The notes under the pieces: model-generated
The model's input: the letters and a program-made list of their open reading frames with translations, nothing else
Database searches by the model: none
Told to the model about the DNA's origin: nothing
In this document: positions 36,958-49,150 of the stretch, piece after piece
Position numbering within the stretch: the first letter of the stretch is position 1
Layout of the letters: each line of letters opens with the position of its first letter
Position numbers and translations under genes: made by a program
From: Opitutaceae bacterium
GTDB lineage: Bacteria > Verrucomicrobiota > Verrucomicrobiia > Opitutales > Opitutaceae
DNA length: 64,000 bases
NCBI GenBank assembly: GCA_018402455.1
Contig: JAGYIG010000010.1
Span: forward strand, 38,123 to 102,122
Direction: 5' to 3'

Positions 36958-37911
36958 ATGAAATTCAAGGTCTTTGTTGATGGGTCCGAAGGGACCACGG
37001 GCTTGCAAATCCACGAGCGGTTGGCGGGTCGTCCGGAGCTCGAGTGCCTCACGATTGATCCGGAAAAACGCAAAGACCGGGACGCGCGGGCGGAGGGTTT
37101 AAATGCGGCGGATGTGGCGTTTCTTTGCCTGCCCGACGAAGCGGCGCGGGAGTCGGTGGCGCTGATCACCAATCCGGATACCATCGTGATCGATGCCAGC
37201 ACGGCGCATCGGACGAATCCCCGTTGGGCGTATGGCTTGCCGGAACTCGGTCCCACCTACCGGGAGCGGATCAAGACCTCCAATCGTATAGCCAATATCG
37301 GATGTCACGCCGGCGCGTTCATCCTCGCGGTTCACCCCTTGGTGCAGGCAGGGATTATCCCCCCGGACCGGGTGCTCAGTTGTTTCTCCCTCACGGGTTA
37401 CAGTGGCGGCGGTAAAAAGATGATCGCGGCTTACGAAGCGCCGGATCGTCCGCCGGCGCTGGAGAGTCCGCGACCGTATGCCCTCGGCCTCACGCACAAA
37501 CACCTGCCGGAAATGCAGCTTCATGCGGGCTTGGATCATGCGCCGATTTTCAGTCCGGTGGTCGGTGCGTTTCGGCAGGGGCTGGCCGTGTCGGTGCCCC
37601 TGGCGCTGGCCGAGCTGCCGGGGGCTCCGCGGCTCACGCAGTTGCATGCGGCACTCGCGGCCGCCTACGGGGACCAACCCTTCGTCCGGGTGTTGCCCCT
37701 CGGCGACGAAGCGGAAAATCTCGATGGGGGCTTTTTCGACGTTCAGGCCTGCAATGGCACGAATCGGGCGGATCTCATGGTGACGGGCAACGACGACCAA
37801 GCCCTGATCACGGCGCGCGTCGACAATCTGGGCAAAGGAGCCTCGGGTTCGGCCATCCAGTGTATGAACATTCGGCTGGGCCTGCCGGAGCAAACCGGAC
37901 TTAACGTCTAA
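36958..37911 (+). CDS. argC: N-acetyl-gamma-glutamyl-phosphate reductase (short type)
   Basis: The ATG at 36958 is preferred over a GTG at 36931 because MKFKVFVDGSEGTTGLQIHERL is the usual N-terminus (first 20 residues carry the NADP-binding GSEGTTG). The 317-residue protein has the catalytic cysteine in IANIGCHAGAF near residue 116 and the SLTGYSGGGKKMI block. It reduces N-acetylglutamyl phosphate in arginine synthesis. It is the shorter AstC-independent type 2 ArgC, and no other arg gene is nearby. Confidence 0.93.
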   Translation: MKFKVFVDGSEGTTGLQIHERLAGRPELECLTIDPEKRKDRDARAEGLNAADVAFLCLPDEAARESVALITNPDTIVIDASTAHRTNPRWAYGLPELGPTYRERIKTSNRIANIGCHAGAFILAVHPLVQAGIIPPDRVLSCFSLTGYSGGGKKMIAAYEAPDRPPALESPRPYALGLTHKHLPEMQLHAGLDHAPIFSPVVGAFRQGLAVSVPLALAELPGAPRLTQLHAALAAAYGDQPFVRVLPLGDEAENLDGGFFDVQACNGTNRADLMVTGNDDQALITARVDNLGKGASGSAIQCMNIRLGLPEQTGLNV

Positions 37912-37915
37912 GCAT

Positions 37916-38782
37916 ATGAGTCTTTGGGAAGTTAAAGCGGAGTTGCCGGTCGAGATGGTGGACCCGGTCGATACGATGCTCTTGGAGCGTGAAGATGAAC
38001 GTTGGAGTGTCATGCACGATGTGCTGATCCCGGCGGCGTGGATCGTGGGTCTGTTCACGGACGAGGCGGAAGCGCGCACGGAGTGGGCGGAAATCGCGGC
38101 GCTGGTGCCGGCCGCGAGTCCACCGGCGTTTCGCGAGATGGCCGACGCAGATTGGCAGGAGAGCTACAAGTTGCATTTTCAGCCCTGGCGGTGCGGGCGG
38201 TTGCACTGGGTGCCGGTGTGGGAACGGGACAGCCATCGGATGAAGGACGGTGACGTGGCCATCTGGTTGGATCCGGGAATGGCCTTTGGAACCGGTAACC
38301 ACGAGACCACCCGACTCTGCTGTGAAAGGTTGGTGGCTTGGGCGGAGACGGCGCCGAAAGACGCCACCATTGTCGATGCCGGTTGCGGGTCCGGCATTCT
38401 GGCGATTTCGGCAGCCCGCCTCGGGTTCACGGACGTGAAGGGCTTCGACAACGACCCCGAGGCGGTGCGGATCGCGCGGGAAAACGGAGTGCTCAATGAT
38501 TTACAGGGCCACTTGGAGTTCTACGAAGGGGACTTGGAGACCGGCTTTGGCGACGGACCCTATGACCTCGTGCTCGCCAATATTCTCGGCCACGTGCTGG
38601 CGGAATTTGCGCCTGAGTTGACGGCGGCGGTGAAGCCCGGCGGTGAGCTGATCCTCAGCGGGATCCTCGCGGTCGAGGTGCGGACCATTCAAGCCGCGTT
38701 CACCCGAGTGGTGCCCGATTGGCAGGTGGACTCCCGGGAAATCGGCGAGTGGTGCGACATTGCCCTGCGGCGGCCGGAGTAG
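37916..38782 (+). CDS. prmA: Ribosomal protein L11 methyltransferase
   Basis: A 288-residue protein. A divergent N-terminal substrate-binding domain (1-100) is followed by DPGMAFGTGNHETTR (about 120-134), the SAM-binding VDAGCGSGILAIS near residue 152 and LANILGHVL near 220, the NPPY-equivalent motif of PrmA. It trimethylates L11, whose gene rplK is at the other end of the window. It starts four bases after argC and is cotranscribed with it. Confidence 0.92.
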   Translation: MSLWEVKAELPVEMVDPVDTMLLEREDERWSVMHDVLIPAAWIVGLFTDEAEARTEWAEIAALVPAASPPAFREMADADWQESYKLHFQPWRCGRLHWVPVWERDSHRMKDGDVAIWLDPGMAFGTGNHETTRLCCERLVAWAETAPKDATIVDAGCGSGILAISAARLGFTDVKGFDNDPEAVRIARENGVLNDLQGHLEFYEGDLETGFGDGPYDLVLANILGHVLAEFAPELTAAVKPGGELILSGILAVEVRTIQAAFTRVVPDWQVDSREIGEWCDIALRRPE

Positions 38783-38941
38783 GGCGGAGCCCGCCGGGCA
38801 GACGGAGGTTTTACCGATCATCAGCTCGGCTCATGGTTGCCCGGAAATGAGGCGATCGACCGGCCCGGTCTTGCTCTGTCGAAAGTCCGTGACATGATGC
38901 CAAGTCCGTTTCAACCCTACCGGCCAAGCCCGCTGAGGTGA

Positions 38942-41188
<2,247 letters not shown>

Positions 41189-41505
41189 ATCGTCGCTGGA
41201 GACGCGCTCGCCCACGCCCAGTTCGGCCCTGTCGTGATCATTCGCGACAGGGCTTTTTTTGAGCCCGATACGATTTGATGCGGTGAAACAAGCGATCCTT
41301 CGCGAACAATGAGTCGAGGCAGCGGAGGTGACTTGGATCTGCATCAGAACGATGGTGTCTTAATGGCCGAGAATGTCGCTGCGGACCTGCTCCCACGGAC
41401 GTCCTGGGTCGTCCGATTCCTTGTCCAAGCGACGGCGTTGTGTCCTGGCAAGTCGCGCACGGTTAAAGGGGAGTGGCGGTTGGACGCGACGGCGAACCCG
41501 GCGAC
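41189..41505. other. Convergent intergenic spacer after katG
   Basis: A 317-base spacer between katG and a leftward transporter gene. Apart from the terminator at 41226-41260 no feature was recognised. Confidence 0.6.
41226..41260 (+). terminator. Rho-independent terminator after katG
   Basis: GCCCTGTCG and CGACAGGGC form a perfect 9-base stem with a ten-base loop, followed immediately by seven T residues, 37 bases past the katG stop. Confidence 0.9.
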
Positions 41506-42831
41506 TTAGAAGAGGCGGTCGATCAGTTGCCAAATGCCGGCGCTGGTCAACGCGAGAGCTGAGAGCCAGAGGCAGGCTGTCCAGACGGGACCGGGGCGGA
41601 GTTCGGCGGGTAGTTTGTGGTAACGCAGATACAGCGCGCAGATCGCGAGAAAGGGCAGGAGCAGGGCCTGACCGACTCCATTGATCATGATCAGCGTCAA
41701 GGGCTTTGGCCAGATGAGGGTGACGATGACGCCATAGAGCGGCAGGCCGACACTCAGCCCATGAATTCGCCGGAGTCGGGACGGTTCGTCGGGCGGCGGG
41801 CTGATGATGCCGAGCATGGGCAGCAGATTGGCGAGGAGCCGGGCGTTGGCGGCGGTGGCCGCGAATGCGGTGGAATAGAGCGTGGCAAAGGCCCCGATGA
41901 GAAACACGGCAAACCCCGCGGGGCCGAAACTCTCCAGATACATGTTGGCGAGCGTCGGCACCATGTCGTCGTTGGCGAGTCGCAGGCCCTGTCGATGCAG
42001 GACGGCGGCGCCGAGCAGGAAGAAAACGACAGTCGCCGCGGTGTAGACGAGCAGGGAGGCGAAGGCATCCACCTGCATGACCCGCATCCATCCTCGGACC
42101 CGATTCAACCAGCCGTCGTCGCGTTTTCCGACGCGCGCGGCATAGCCTTTTTCGAGACACCAGTAGGGATAGTAGATCAATTCCGCTGCGCCCACCCCGA
42201 TCAGGCCGAGGGCGGCGAACGCGACGCCAAAGTTGGCCGGCAATTCGAACTGCAAGCCCTGCACGATATCGGCGGCGGTCACTCGCCAGTCGGTAAACTG
42301 GAGGGCGACCAAGGCGAAGATTGTCGAAAGGGTGAAGAGGATGACCAGGCCGACACAAAACCGTTCGATCAGGCGGTAGCGGCCGACGCCCAACAGGAGA
42401 GCGAGCGAGGCCCCCATGATGATTGTGGTGGTGGCGGGGGAGAGCGGCAGTCCCGCCATGGTGAAGATCTGCGCCATGCCGCCGAGCATCCCCCCGATCA
42501 CGGAAATCATGGCGACGTAGACCGGCACGAACACCCAAACCATCCAGCCGACGCGAAAGCGGGGACCGGGCACGGCGTCCATCATTTCCAGCGTGGAGGT
42601 GCCGGTGGCGACGGCGTAGCGGCCGAGCTCGACCTGCACGAACACCTTGATCAAGCAGCCGAGGATAATCAGCCACAGCAGCATGAAACCGTATTCGGCG
42701 GCGACGGCCGGGGTTACGACGAGTTCGCCGGTGCCGACGATGCCGGCGGTCAGAATCAATCCGGGCCCGATGTAGCGCAGGGACTTGAACCAAGAGGTGG
42801 GTGGAGGCGTGCCACGGGGGAGCTTGGACAT
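41506..42831 (-). CDS. Nramp-related transporter lacking canonical metal motifs
   Basis: The ATG at 42831 gives 441 residues with about 11 membrane helices; a farther TTG at 42894 would overlap the upstream gene. The first helix reads IGPGLILTAGIVGTGELVVT, aligning GTGE with the DPGN motif of true Nramp manganese/iron carriers, and the sixth helix has AAELIYYPYWCLEKGY where MPH would be expected. The fold is thus Nramp-like but the ion-binding residues differ, so substrate is unknown. It lies 25 bases downstream of the SGNH hydrolase gene. Confidence 0.82.
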   Translation of the reverse strand: MSKLPRGTPPPTSWFKSLRYIGPGLILTAGIVGTGELVVTPAVAAEYGFMLLWLIILGCLIKVFVQVELGRYAVATGTSTLEMMDAVPGPRFRVGWMVWVFVPVYVAMISVIGGMLGGMAQIFTMAGLPLSPATTTIIMGASLALLLGVGRYRLIERFCVGLVILFTLSTIFALVALQFTDWRVTAADIVQGLQFELPANFGVAFAALGLIGVGAAELIYYPYWCLEKGYAARVGKRDDGWLNRVRGWMRVMQVDAFASLLVYTAATVVFFLLGAAVLHRQGLRLANDDMVPTLANMYLESFGPAGFAVFLIGAFATLYSTAFAATAANARLLANLLPMLGIISPPPDEPSRLRRIHGLSVGLPLYGVIVTLIWPKPLTLIMINGVGQALLLPFLAICALYLRYHKLPAELRPGPVWTACLWLSALALTSAGIWQLIDRLF

Positions 42832-42856
42832 GAGCAGGGGCGGCCGACTGCCCGGG

Positions 42857-43468
42857 TCAGGAGGCGGCCAGAAGGGGTTTGAGTTCTGCGGCAATGAAGG
42901 CGGCTTGCTGGGCGCGTCCGCCAGGATGCAAATGAACGTGGTCGAGGTAGATGTCGGGCCCGAGTTCGGCGGTAAAAGCGAAGAGGTCGATGATGGGAAT
43001 GCCCTGCGACGTCATCACTTGGTGTGCGATCTCGTTGTAGGTGATGACGTCCCGCAAATACCGCCGGTAGGGCAGGTCGTGTCGGTTGTGGAGGGCATCA
43101 ATCAGCGGCGTGGTCGTGAGCCAAACGGGTTTGATCCGGTGGTCACGGATCAGGGTTGTGATCGCGGTCAGGTTTTGCCGATAGCGCTCAGGGTTGACCT
43201 GATAGGTTTTGGTGGTGCGGTCGACGCGCAAGTCATGCAGTCCGCAGTTGAGCAGCAGCAGGTCGGTGTCGATGGCGGACAAATTCTCCGCGAGAAACTG
43301 GCGCACCAAATTCGAGTCACCGCCATTCGCATCGGCGGGATTCTCCCGGTCGGTGCCGGAGGCATCCGGACCTCCTTTGCGTGCATAGGTCGCCACCCCG
43401 GCCAAGGCCTTTTCGAGATAAGGGCCGTAGTGCACTGAAATACTGTCTCCGAGCACGTAGATTTTCAT
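42857..43468 (-). CDS. SGNH/GDSL-family hydrolase
   Basis: A 203-residue protein without signal peptide. It has the nucleophile block GDSISVHYG (residues 7-15), the GxND-like block LLNCGLHDLRV near residue 78, where a histidine replaces the asparagine, and the catalytic DHVHLHPGG near residue 180. Such enzymes deacylate sugars, lipids or other esters. The cytoplasmic location and absence of a secretion signal suggest an intracellular acyl ester substrate. It is followed by the Nramp-related gene. Confidence 0.88.
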   Translation of the reverse strand: MKIYVLGDSISVHYGPYLEKALAGVATYARKGGPDASGTDRENPADANGGDSNLVRQFLAENLSAIDTDLLLLNCGLHDLRVDRTTKTYQVNPERYRQNLTAITTLIRDHRIKPVWLTTTPLIDALHNRHDLPYRRYLRDVITYNEIAHQVMTSQGIPIIDLFAFTAELGPDIYLDHVHLHPGGRAQQAAFIAAELKPLLAAS

Positions 43469-43716
43469 AAGGGAGGGGGGCGATAAGACGATGCTATAGC
43501 CGGAAGCCTATCGGAATAAGGGCGATGGACAGGGAGCTTTCCAGGGTTAAAAAAGCCGGATTGAAGTCAGGCTTTTCCCGGATGCTTCGGCGTTCAAGGC
43601 TAAGTCGTGGGGTGCTGCTATACCTCTCCACCCAGCGGCTTCGAGCAACTGCGGCTGAATGCCGGTTGGCGTTTGCCGGTTGGGCGGGCGCTCAGGGTTT
43701 GTTTGAAGAGGGGCGA

Positions 43717-44337
43717 TCACATCCGGATGATGACCAAAACCCCGGTGGCCATTAGGGTGACTCCGACTGCGGTTTTGATCCGGGGATGAATTCCCTCCGG
43801 GCGAAGGTGGGTGATCATCTTTCGGGCCCCGTGGGCATAGGTCAGTTTTACGCCTCCCACCGCCACGGTCGTGATCAAGGCGATCAGGCCCACGTCTCCG
43901 GCGGTGAGCCGATCCAGATCGACGATCGACGGGAAGAGGCTGGCGTAGAAGAGGAGGGCTTTGAGGTCTCCGAGCGTCAGGGCCAATCCGGCGGCGAAGC
44001 TGGTGAGGAGGGAGGCGGGCGAGGGCTCAGGGGGGGGCATGCGCAGGGCCCGGCGGGATCGCAAGAGACCGAGCCCCAGCCAAATCAAGTAGGAGCCACC
44101 GAGGTAGCGGAAAACGCTGAGCATAAATCCACCGCCGGTCTCGGCGAGGGCGCTCAGCCCCAGCACCGCCAGCGTGACAAAAATCAAGTCGCCGATGACG
44201 ATGCCCGAGGCAACTGCGGCGCCATGGGGAAATCCATGGGTGGCAGAGCGGGTGACGACCAGCGCGACGCTGGCACTGGGCAGCACCGCCAACCCGACCA
44301 TCAGGACAAGGAGGTATCCGGCAGCAGTGGTCGTCAT
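43717..44337 (-). CDS. LysE/RhtB-family exporter
   Basis: A 206-residue membrane protein with six predicted helices. It shows the family's N-terminal PSASVALVVTRSATHGFPHG block, the second-helix GIVIGDLIFVTLAVLGLSAL and a YLGGSYLIWLGLGLL segment. Members export amino acids or related small molecules across the inner membrane. Substrate is unknown. It is isolated, with spacers of 248 bases downstream and 137 bases upstream before a divergent gene. Confidence 0.9.
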   Translation of the reverse strand: MTTTAAGYLLVLMVGLAVLPSASVALVVTRSATHGFPHGAAVASGIVIGDLIFVTLAVLGLSALAETGGGFMLSVFRYLGGSYLIWLGLGLLRSRRALRMPPPEPSPASLLTSFAAGLALTLGDLKALLFYASLFPSIVDLDRLTAGDVGLIALITTVAVGGVKLTYAHGARKMITHLRPEGIHPRIKTAVGVTLMATGVLVIIRM

Positions 44338-44474
44338 GGCAGAGGGGAATCAAAATGCGGTGGGCGCCCGATGTCCCCGTTTCAGGGTAACGGTCATAAC
44401 CCGCCCTTTGTCACGGCCGGAGTTTTATTCCAGTGACCCCGATCGCTCTCTGGTCCAAGGTTGAGACTCCCCCT

Positions 44475-46627
44475 ATGAAAACCCTTGCCCTATTACTCCT
44501 GTGCGGTACCAGCGCGGTGCTGGCCTGCGCGTCACCGCGGGTTTACATCCTGGCCGACACCGATCTGCCCACCAGCGCTTATGCGGCCCGGAAACTGGAG
44601 GCGGCCGTCACCGCCGCCGGTTATACGATGGCGCCGTCGGCGTCGACACTGATATCTGATTAGCCTCGGCATAAACGCCCATCGGCTGGAGTCGGAAGCC
44701 TTTCAAGTCATCCCAGCCAGGATCCCGGGTCGTCACCGTTTATGGCGGCGACCAACGGGGATTGATTTACGGGGCGCTGGACGTGGCGGAACAATTGGGC
44801 AACGGCACCAGACTCGAAGACATTCGCGCCGGGGAGGAGCGCCCCCATCAGACATTTCGAGGCATCAAGTTCAACCTGCCGTGGGACACCTACCGGCCGA
44901 GCTCGGCTTTGGATCAGCACATCCCTACGGCGAAGGATCTCCATTTCTGGGAGGCCTTTTTGGACATGATGGCCGCCAATCGCTTCAACGTGATCTCGCT
45001 GTGGAACATGCACCCCTACAGCTACATGATCCGGGCGAAAAATTTTCCGGAGGCCAGTCCCTGGACCGATGCGGAGCTGGCGGAGTGGCAGGACCTCTTC
45101 CGCGGGATCTTCCGTCTGGCGAAGGAGCGGGGACTCGACACCTACCTCGTGCATTGGAGCATCTTTGTCAGTCAGGCGTTTGCCGAGGCGCATGGGGTCG
45201 CGGAGCACAATTTTTATCCGCACTATTACGGCCCGGGGGACACTTCCGAAATCGTGCGACGCTACCTGCGGGAAAGCGTGACTCAGGTGCTCCAGGAATA
45301 CCCCAATCTCGACGGGATTGGCCTCTCTCACGGGGAGGGCATGGGTGGGATGACGCCGCTCGAGCGCCAGCAGTGGATGGACGACGTGATCATCGCCGGC
45401 ATGTTGGAGGCGGGGCGTCCCGTTAAGTTGATTCACCGGGCTCCCTTTTCGGCAGGGTTGGACTCCGGCGGCAGTGTGAGTCAGAGCACCGAGTCCATCA
45501 CCCGCGCAGCGATGGAGCGACTGGACGATGCGTTCGAGGGGCCCATCTGGGTGGAAATGAAGTTCAATTGGTCGCATGGCCATTCGACCCCCAAGTTGGT
45601 GAAGGTGCACGGCGGTGAGCTGGGCGATACCTACTTCGAGCCCACGCCCTCGAACTACCGGGTCACCTGGCAGATTCGGAACGAAGATTTCTTTGCGCTG
45701 CGATGGGGGGTGCCTGACTTCATTCGCGCGCACATAAGCGCCAATGGTCAGGCTGACTACGCGGGCGGCTATTTCACGGGCTCGGAGTGTTACATTCCGG
45801 CCTTGGATTATTTTACGGCGGCCGAGGGCGCGGTGGATTGGCAGTGGGCGTTTGAACGGCAGTGGTTGTTCTACAAATTGTGGGGCCGCTTACTCTACAA
45901 TCCGGCCACCCCGGATGCGGTCTTTGCCGCGGAATTTACGCGGCGCTACGGCCCTGCTGCCAGCGAGTTGCTGGAGGCCTACGCGTTGGCGTCCGCCACG
46001 CAGCTTCGCCTCGCCTCCCTCTACGACTCGCGCTGGGATTTTACGCTCTACAGCGAGGGCTTTCTGGCGCTGCAAGGTGAGACGACCCGTTACATCGGCG
46101 TGGATCAACTGATCGCGCAACCAGTGATGGATCCCGACTACGTCTCGGTGGGAGACTACGTCGAAACGGTTCGGGCCGGAGGCAGTTTTGCCTCCCACCG
46201 CATTACCCCGCCGGTGCTGATCGAGATGTTGGAACGCGATAATCGTAAGGCCCTGCAGCTGGTGGCTGAGATCGATCCGGCGAAGAACCTCTCGTTGCGC
46301 TACGAAGTGGCGGATGTTCAGACGTGGGCCTACCTCGGGCTGCATTTGAGCGAAAAGTTGCGGGGGGCGATGGCCCTGCAGACCTACCGGTTATCGGGCG
46401 ACGAAAGCGCCAAGGCGGCCGCCATCACGCATCTGGAGGCCGCGCTGGCGCACTGGGACGAGGTCATCGCCATCACGCGACCGCTTTATCGCGATATGCG
46501 TCTGACGCATTACAACCACAACTCCTTCAGCGCGAACGACGACAACCTCTTCCACTGGGCGCTCATCCGTGACGAAGTGGCTGCGGATGTGGCCGTCGCC
46601 CGAGCGGCGACCCACCGCCCGGAATAG
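44475..46627 (+). pseudogene. Secreted glycosidase-like gene, frameshifted near its 5' end
   Basis: The ATG at 44475 starts a signal peptide (MKTLALLLLCGTSAVLACA) and an N-terminal alpha/beta domain that stops at 44663. The same gene resumes in another frame as VTVYGGDQRGLIYGALDVAE (44730 on) and runs intact to 46627 as a barrel domain (RGIKFNLPWDTYRP, NVISLWNMHPYSYM, GIGLSHGEGMGG) and a helical tail. The order resembles GH67/GH20-type enzymes; the family is not certain. At least two shifts lie within 44640-44730. Because all downstream sequence is open, these may be sequencing errors or a recent inactivation. Confidence 0.8.
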
Positions 46628-46703
46628 CGCGGCGGCGGCAAAGACGCAGACCCACTTCGTCCTGCGGCGACACTTGGATGGGCGGTTGTCGGGCGCGAGA
46701 GGC

Positions 46704-48086
46704 TTACGTTTTACTACGTGATTTTAAGATGCTCAACCCGAAGCCGATGAGGGAGGCGAGGAAGGACCAGAGCAGCAGGTGACGAACGAAGTAGGTGCGG
46801 TTGCCCTCGGTGGGGTAGTTGGCGATGGCGAGGGGCGGTTTGAAATAATATCGCTCCAGGTTTCCCCAGAAAAACTCCCAGTTTTTGAACAGGAGCAGGT
46901 AGTTTGAGCGCAAGTCTTCCACGTTGGGCGGACGACGCCACTTGTAGATCCCGCTGGTGACAAACTGGTCCTGCACGACCTTGACCACGTCAGGAAAGTG
47001 GGCGTCGACAAACGTGCTCTCCTCGCCGGGCACGTCCGGCCAGGCCCAATCCTTGTAGAGGCGGGTGGTCACGCCGTGCCAAGCGGACTGCTTGCGGAGG
47101 TGGGAAATATCGATGCTGTTGAGCAGCTCGCCTTTGGCATTGGTGGCATAGACGAATGCGAACGACGGATCGCCCCACGCCCAACGGTGTTGTTCCGGCA
47201 CCCACGTTTCCACCCAACTGTGGCCGGAATGAATGAAGTTGTTCCCTTTGGTGCGGGCGCAGACGACGAGCCGGGAGGACAGGCCCGCGCGGTTGGCGAA
47301 CAGCAGGAAGATTTGGGCATGTTGCGTGCAGTAGCCCTGACCCTCGCCGGAACGCATATTTTTGTAAATTACGAATGGATCGCGCCAGCGGTCGTCGTGA
47401 TGCGGGTTGCCGCGGCACCGTTGCCCGAGGACATCGCGGAAGTGCACGGTCAATTTTTCCAGTTTCGTCAGCGTGCCATCCGCGGCGGTGATCCCGATCT
47501 CTTCCGTAAGGATCCGGTCGACTTCCGCGAGATCCTCATCGGCCAGATAGCTGTAGTCGTCGATCCATTCACTCACCGGATACTGAGGGAACCGACCGTG
47601 CACCTCGTCGGTGCGGATCAGGTAGGAGTCGGGGCGGGGCAGGCCGATGTCGTCCCAATACTCGGTGGGGATGAAACGCAGTTGGAGTTCCAGCGACTTG
47701 CCGATCCCCGCGGGTTGGGGAATGGCGGTGTAGTCATACCATGACATGTCGTCCGCGAGTTCCGGGAAAAACGGGTAAGGTCCATCGTTGGTGGCATGCG
47801 GCTCGCCTTCCTTGAGGATCACCCATCCGTCGGGCGTCTGGTTCCAATTGAGCTCAGCCTCGATCCCCCCCTCGCGCTCGTGCCACTCCAGGATGGTCGG
47901 GACATCGGTGGGAAAGTAGATCGTCGCGTAACTGGTTTGGTAGAACGAGGACTCCCACGATCGCGTGAGGAAATGAACAAGGTTTGCCGCAAGGAGCGCG
48001 ATCCCCAGCAGTCCCCAAAGCACCGGAGGCCTGATCGCTCCGCGGGAGACCGCCGGCCCAGGATTCGAACGGGGAGAAACTTCCAT
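46704..48086 (-). CDS. Membrane-anchored transglutaminase-like protein
   Basis: A 460-residue protein with an N-terminal helix (about 23-42) and a C-terminal helix (about 435-452). The transglutaminase core holds the triad: cysteine in GQGYCTQHAQ near residue 253, histidine in HSGHSWVETW near 289 and aspartate in WGDPSFAF near 306. The catalytic part would be periplasmic. Members act as peptidases or crosslinkers of cell-envelope substrates; here the substrate is unknown. No operon partner is adjacent. Confidence 0.82.
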   Translation of the reverse strand: MEVSPRSNPGPAVSRGAIRPPVLWGLLGIALLAANLVHFLTRSWESSFYQTSYATIYFPTDVPTILEWHEREGGIEAELNWNQTPDGWVILKEGEPHATNDGPYPFFPELADDMSWYDYTAIPQPAGIGKSLELQLRFIPTEYWDDIGLPRPDSYLIRTDEVHGRFPQYPVSEWIDDYSYLADEDLAEVDRILTEEIGITAADGTLTKLEKLTVHFRDVLGQRCRGNPHHDDRWRDPFVIYKNMRSGEGQGYCTQHAQIFLLFANRAGLSSRLVVCARTKGNNFIHSGHSWVETWVPEQHRWAWGDPSFAFVYATNAKGELLNSIDISHLRKQSAWHGVTTRLYKDWAWPDVPGEESTFVDAHFPDVVKVVQDQFVTSGIYKWRRPPNVEDLRSNYLLLFKNWEFFWGNLERYYFKPPLAIANYPTEGNRTYFVRHLLLWSFLASLIGFGLSILKSRSKT

Positions 48087-48355
48087 GGCTGAAACCGTTC
48101 GGAGGGTGCTCCAGGCCTCAAGTGGAATCGACGAAATCGGGTTTTTTTCAAACTGAATATTCAGCCCAGAATCTCAACTGGAGCACTTCCCAGAAAACGG
48201 TAGCCCGGCTTGGTGAGACGGTTGAAAGACCGTCGGTCCGCTCCGGCGGCGGCGGCCCTGGCCACAACAGAGTTGACCCTTTCGGAGCGGTTAATTCTGT
48301 CCGGTCCCCTGTCGGACCAGAGATTAAATTAAAATGCTCAAGACCACCGCCCTCC

Positions 48356-48397
48356 GGTAGGGCGGTTTCGACGAAACCGCCGCTTCAGGCTGACGGC
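48356..48397 (-). repeat. Short palindromic repeat, type B
   Basis: The reverse complement matches 12752-12793 in all but a few positions, from GGTAGGGCGG through the TTTCGACGAAACCGCC palindrome to GCTTCAGGCTGACGGC. Confidence 0.8.
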
Positions 48398-48438
48398 CTA
48401 CCGCCCGCTTCCCCCGATGCCGCGGCCATGCCACCGCA

Positions 48439-48467
48439 GCGGGCGGCGACAAGCGCCACCCCTACCC
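48439..48467 (+). repeat. Short palindromic repeat, type A
   Basis: GCGGGCGGCGACAAGCGCC followed by ACCCCTACCC, matching 23690-23718 and the reverse complement of 12684-12713. Confidence 0.7.
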
Positions 48468-48645
48468 ACACCCATTTTGCCTTCTCAGAAAACCTGACTT
48501 TTTGGTGGACGCTTGAACCCGTGACACCACCAAAAATAACCCTGCCGATGCCCTCAACTCTGACCATTCGCCTGGTGGCAGGGGCGTCGATACAGCAGCT
48601 GACTCATGGCGCCTGATATTGGGCGATCAGGCTATCGCAAATACT

Positions 48646-48858
48646 TCACCGCCGGGCCGGTGGCGCTTTGAAGATCGCGGCATCGACGATGGACCAAAGG
48701 TGAACGATCCACCCCAGCAGGATGATCCAGAGGCCGGCGGCGGCCAGGAACATGATGATTGCCCGGATCCAACGGCCTTGCAGCAGCTGACCCAAACCGG
48801 GAATGAATAAACTGCAAAGGGCGGAGATGACGTTTCCGGCGGAGCCTTGTCCTGACAT
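48646..48858 (-). CDS. Small TM2-like membrane protein
   Basis: The ATG at 48858 is chosen because upstream in-frame sequence is low-complexity and basic. The 70-residue product has SLFIPGLGQLLQGRWIRA, a motif typical of TM2-type small membrane proteins, and two helices (about 8-24 and 28-55). Function unknown. It lies between a transglutaminase gene and a cytochrome gene without clear operon partners. Confidence 0.65.
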   Translation of the reverse strand: MSGQGSAGNVISALCSLFIPGLGQLLQGRWIRAIIMFLAAAGLWIILLGWIVHLWSIVDAAIFKAPPARR

Positions 48859-49150
48859 GGTCGGATTCGAAAACGTCGCCGCCCGGATAGACGAGGGAAA
48901 ATGTCGTCGAGGGGCGACAATCCTTTCGGTCCGCCGTGGGGCCACCGCCATCTGACGGATCGCCAGATTGGCGCAACCCGGGACCAGCCGCCAACCGGGT
49001 CTCCAGAAAAGGACTGAATCCGGGCAAGATATGCTCAGCTTATTTCCCCGGATTGCGGTAGTCTAAGGCGTAGAAAAGTCTTTGTCGGCCGCGCGGACGC
49101 ACCCGGCGATTCCGCGAGGGCGGCAAAATCACCCAAGGAGATGCGCTGCC

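Larger units (their letters stand above)
48087..48645. other. Intergenic region with repeat palindromes
   Basis: A 559-base spacer with a type B palindrome (48356-48397) and a type A palindrome (48439-48467) about 40 bases apart. No convincing gene was seen. Confidence 0.65.

Noticed and set aside
38780..38797. GTAGGGCGGAGCCCGCC at the end of prmA as a repeat element
   Set aside because: It shares the GTAGGGC start but the arms are short and overlap the stop codon, so it was not counted.
41617..42882. Long plus-strand open frame opposite the Nramp-related gene
   Set aside because: The product is low-complexity Gly/Glu/Asp/His-rich sequence, typical of antisense frames; the opposite frame encodes clear membrane helices.
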